A stretch of DNA of 64,000 bases from Gracilaria domingensis (Eukaryota; Rhodophyta; Florideophyceae; Gracilariales; Gracilariaceae), in assembly GCA_022539475.1 (NCBI GenBank), contig VCMS01000157.1, forward strand, positions 60,468 to 124,467, in the 5' to 3' direction. The position numbers were made by a program, and so were the translations under genes. Under the pieces are notes generated by a model. The model was given only the letters and a program-made list of their open reading frames with translations, searched no databases and was not told where the DNA came from. Shown one piece after another: positions 63,187 through 64,000 of the stretch; the first letter of the stretch is position 1; the number at the start of each line of letters is the position of its first letter.

Positions 63187-63978
63187 ATGAGTCTGGCGTC
63201 GCTCAAGTTCACCCTGGACCATTATGAGTACGAGTCCTTGAAGGTCGCCATCGACCTAATCGAAATCCGGACGCAACTGTGAGAGGGACAGTTCGGGAGC
63301 ATGTTGAAGCTCTCAAGGCGGAGATTCGAAGGAAAGGGTTTCTTCAGGCCCTTGGAACGATGAGTGTTGCTATTTTGATCACGGGTAAGTCCGAGAAGGA
63401 GATGGTGGAGGGAAATCGCGTGAAAGTTACGTGTATTCTCATAGGTGGGGCTCATCGTCTTGTGGCACTCAAGGAACTATGTGAGGAGGATGCAAAGATA
63501 AGAAACTGTGTAAAGGACTTACCGTTTCCTTATGGAGGAGAAAAGATGGACAAAGATGAAAACGAGGCAGCTTCTGAGCCTGGGTAATGCTTTGAGCGAT
63601 GGACTTAAGCAGGCCCGACTTATGAACTTCGCTGACAAGGTTCATTCCATTGTATCCTTTATAACCGCGATGGTTGAAGAGGAGAAAAGTGTTGAACAAC
63701 ATGAAAGGACCGCTGTAGCGGGTGGCTTAAGTGTATGCGGAATCATAGGTCAGTACCATATCAGGCATCTATCGAGGTTTGCGGAGATGGGTTTGAAGGT
63801 GGTTGAGAGTCCTCGACTGCTGAAGCATTTGGAAAGTGTGTGTCGCGAGTATAATGAAATTGGTATTACATGTTCCTCCAGTGATGCAGTTCTTTTGTAT
63901 GGATTGAACGACACAACCGATTCTCACTCCTGGACGCTCTGGCGCAGCATATTTTGCGAGGACGAGAGTCCAAACTGA
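63187..63978 (+). pseudogene. ParB/Srx-like nuclease-domain protein, two one-base frame breaks
   Basis: Three frames together give about 264 codons. The first (MSLASLKFTLDHYEYESLKV) leads into IDLI and the second (NPDATVRGTVREHVEALKAE), matching the start of ParB-like N-terminal domains. Next come GFLQALGTMSVAILI and the hallmark GGAHRLVALKEL (ParB box II, 'G-HR--AL-EL'). The third frame is helical (NALSDGLKQARLMNFADKVH onward). Adding one A at the AAA near 63263 and removing one G at the GGG near 63585 joins everything without stops, so it may be intact in reality. Family role: the fold binds nucleotides (CTPase or nuclease) and often partners DNA methyltransferases in bacteria and phages. 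It runs to its stop 22 bases before the window end. Confidence 0.6.
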
Positions 63979-64000
63979 AGGGCCGCTTTGAAGATATACG

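Overview
The window is eukaryotic nuclear DNA. It carries mitochondrial precursors with N-terminal presequences (cytochrome c1, NFS1, malate dehydrogenase), TFIID, TORC and spliceosome components, an ER-retained PDI, short GT-AG introns, and eukaryotic retro- and DNA transposons. Genes are close together and nearly intron-free. Together with the stand-alone MogA-type protein and the transposon mix, this best fits an alga, most likely a red alga. That placement is inference: no single gene proves it.

Layout. 1-3.3 kb: no gene recognised. 3.3-17.4 kb: an extremely G+C-rich block with a CAMK-like kinase (+), methionine aminopeptidase 1 (-), an RBM39-type splicing factor (+), a FabZ/ApeI-like hotdog protein (-), a rhodanese-DSP phosphatase (-), a helical-repeat protein (+) and a coiled-coil protein (+). 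17.4-20.7 kb: gene-free with small repeats. 20.7-36 kb: ordinary housekeeping genes (an O-fucosyltransferase-like protein, PDI, a hypothetical, cytochrome c1, a spliced small basic protein, LST8, a spliced malate dehydrogenase, PAM18/TIM14, NFS1, a MogA-like protein, TAF8 and a double-C2 protein). 36-49 kb: transposon graveyard, with a piggyBac relic, LTR-like sequence and a Ty3/gypsy chromovirus whose pol frame is intact apart from many nonsense codons.

49-64 kb is the unusual part. A Plavaka-like transposase lies tail-to-tail, 28 bp apart, with a long basic/coiled-coil reading frame interrupted by one TAG. Next is a 1057-codon protein joining a beta-class DNA amino-methyltransferase (DPPY, then the SAM-binding motif) to a C-terminal SET domain. 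Beyond a 1.3-kb inverted-repeat element come an uncharacterised basic protein and a ParB/Srx-like protein. I read this as a candidate large DNA transposon, or an island derived from one, that encodes both a DNA- and a putative histone-methylating activity plus a ParB-like protein. Its ends are not defined here, and the right side may run past the window.

Two patterns cut across the window. (1) Several frame breaks in convincing coding sequence can be repaired by one base, most of them at homopolymers (hotdog gene, Plavaka, ParB-like, antisense fragment), so some 'pseudogenes' may be assembly indels. (2) The core TTACAGCG and the palindrome GCGCAATTGCGC recur in 5' regions of unrelated housekeeping genes and may be promoter elements.
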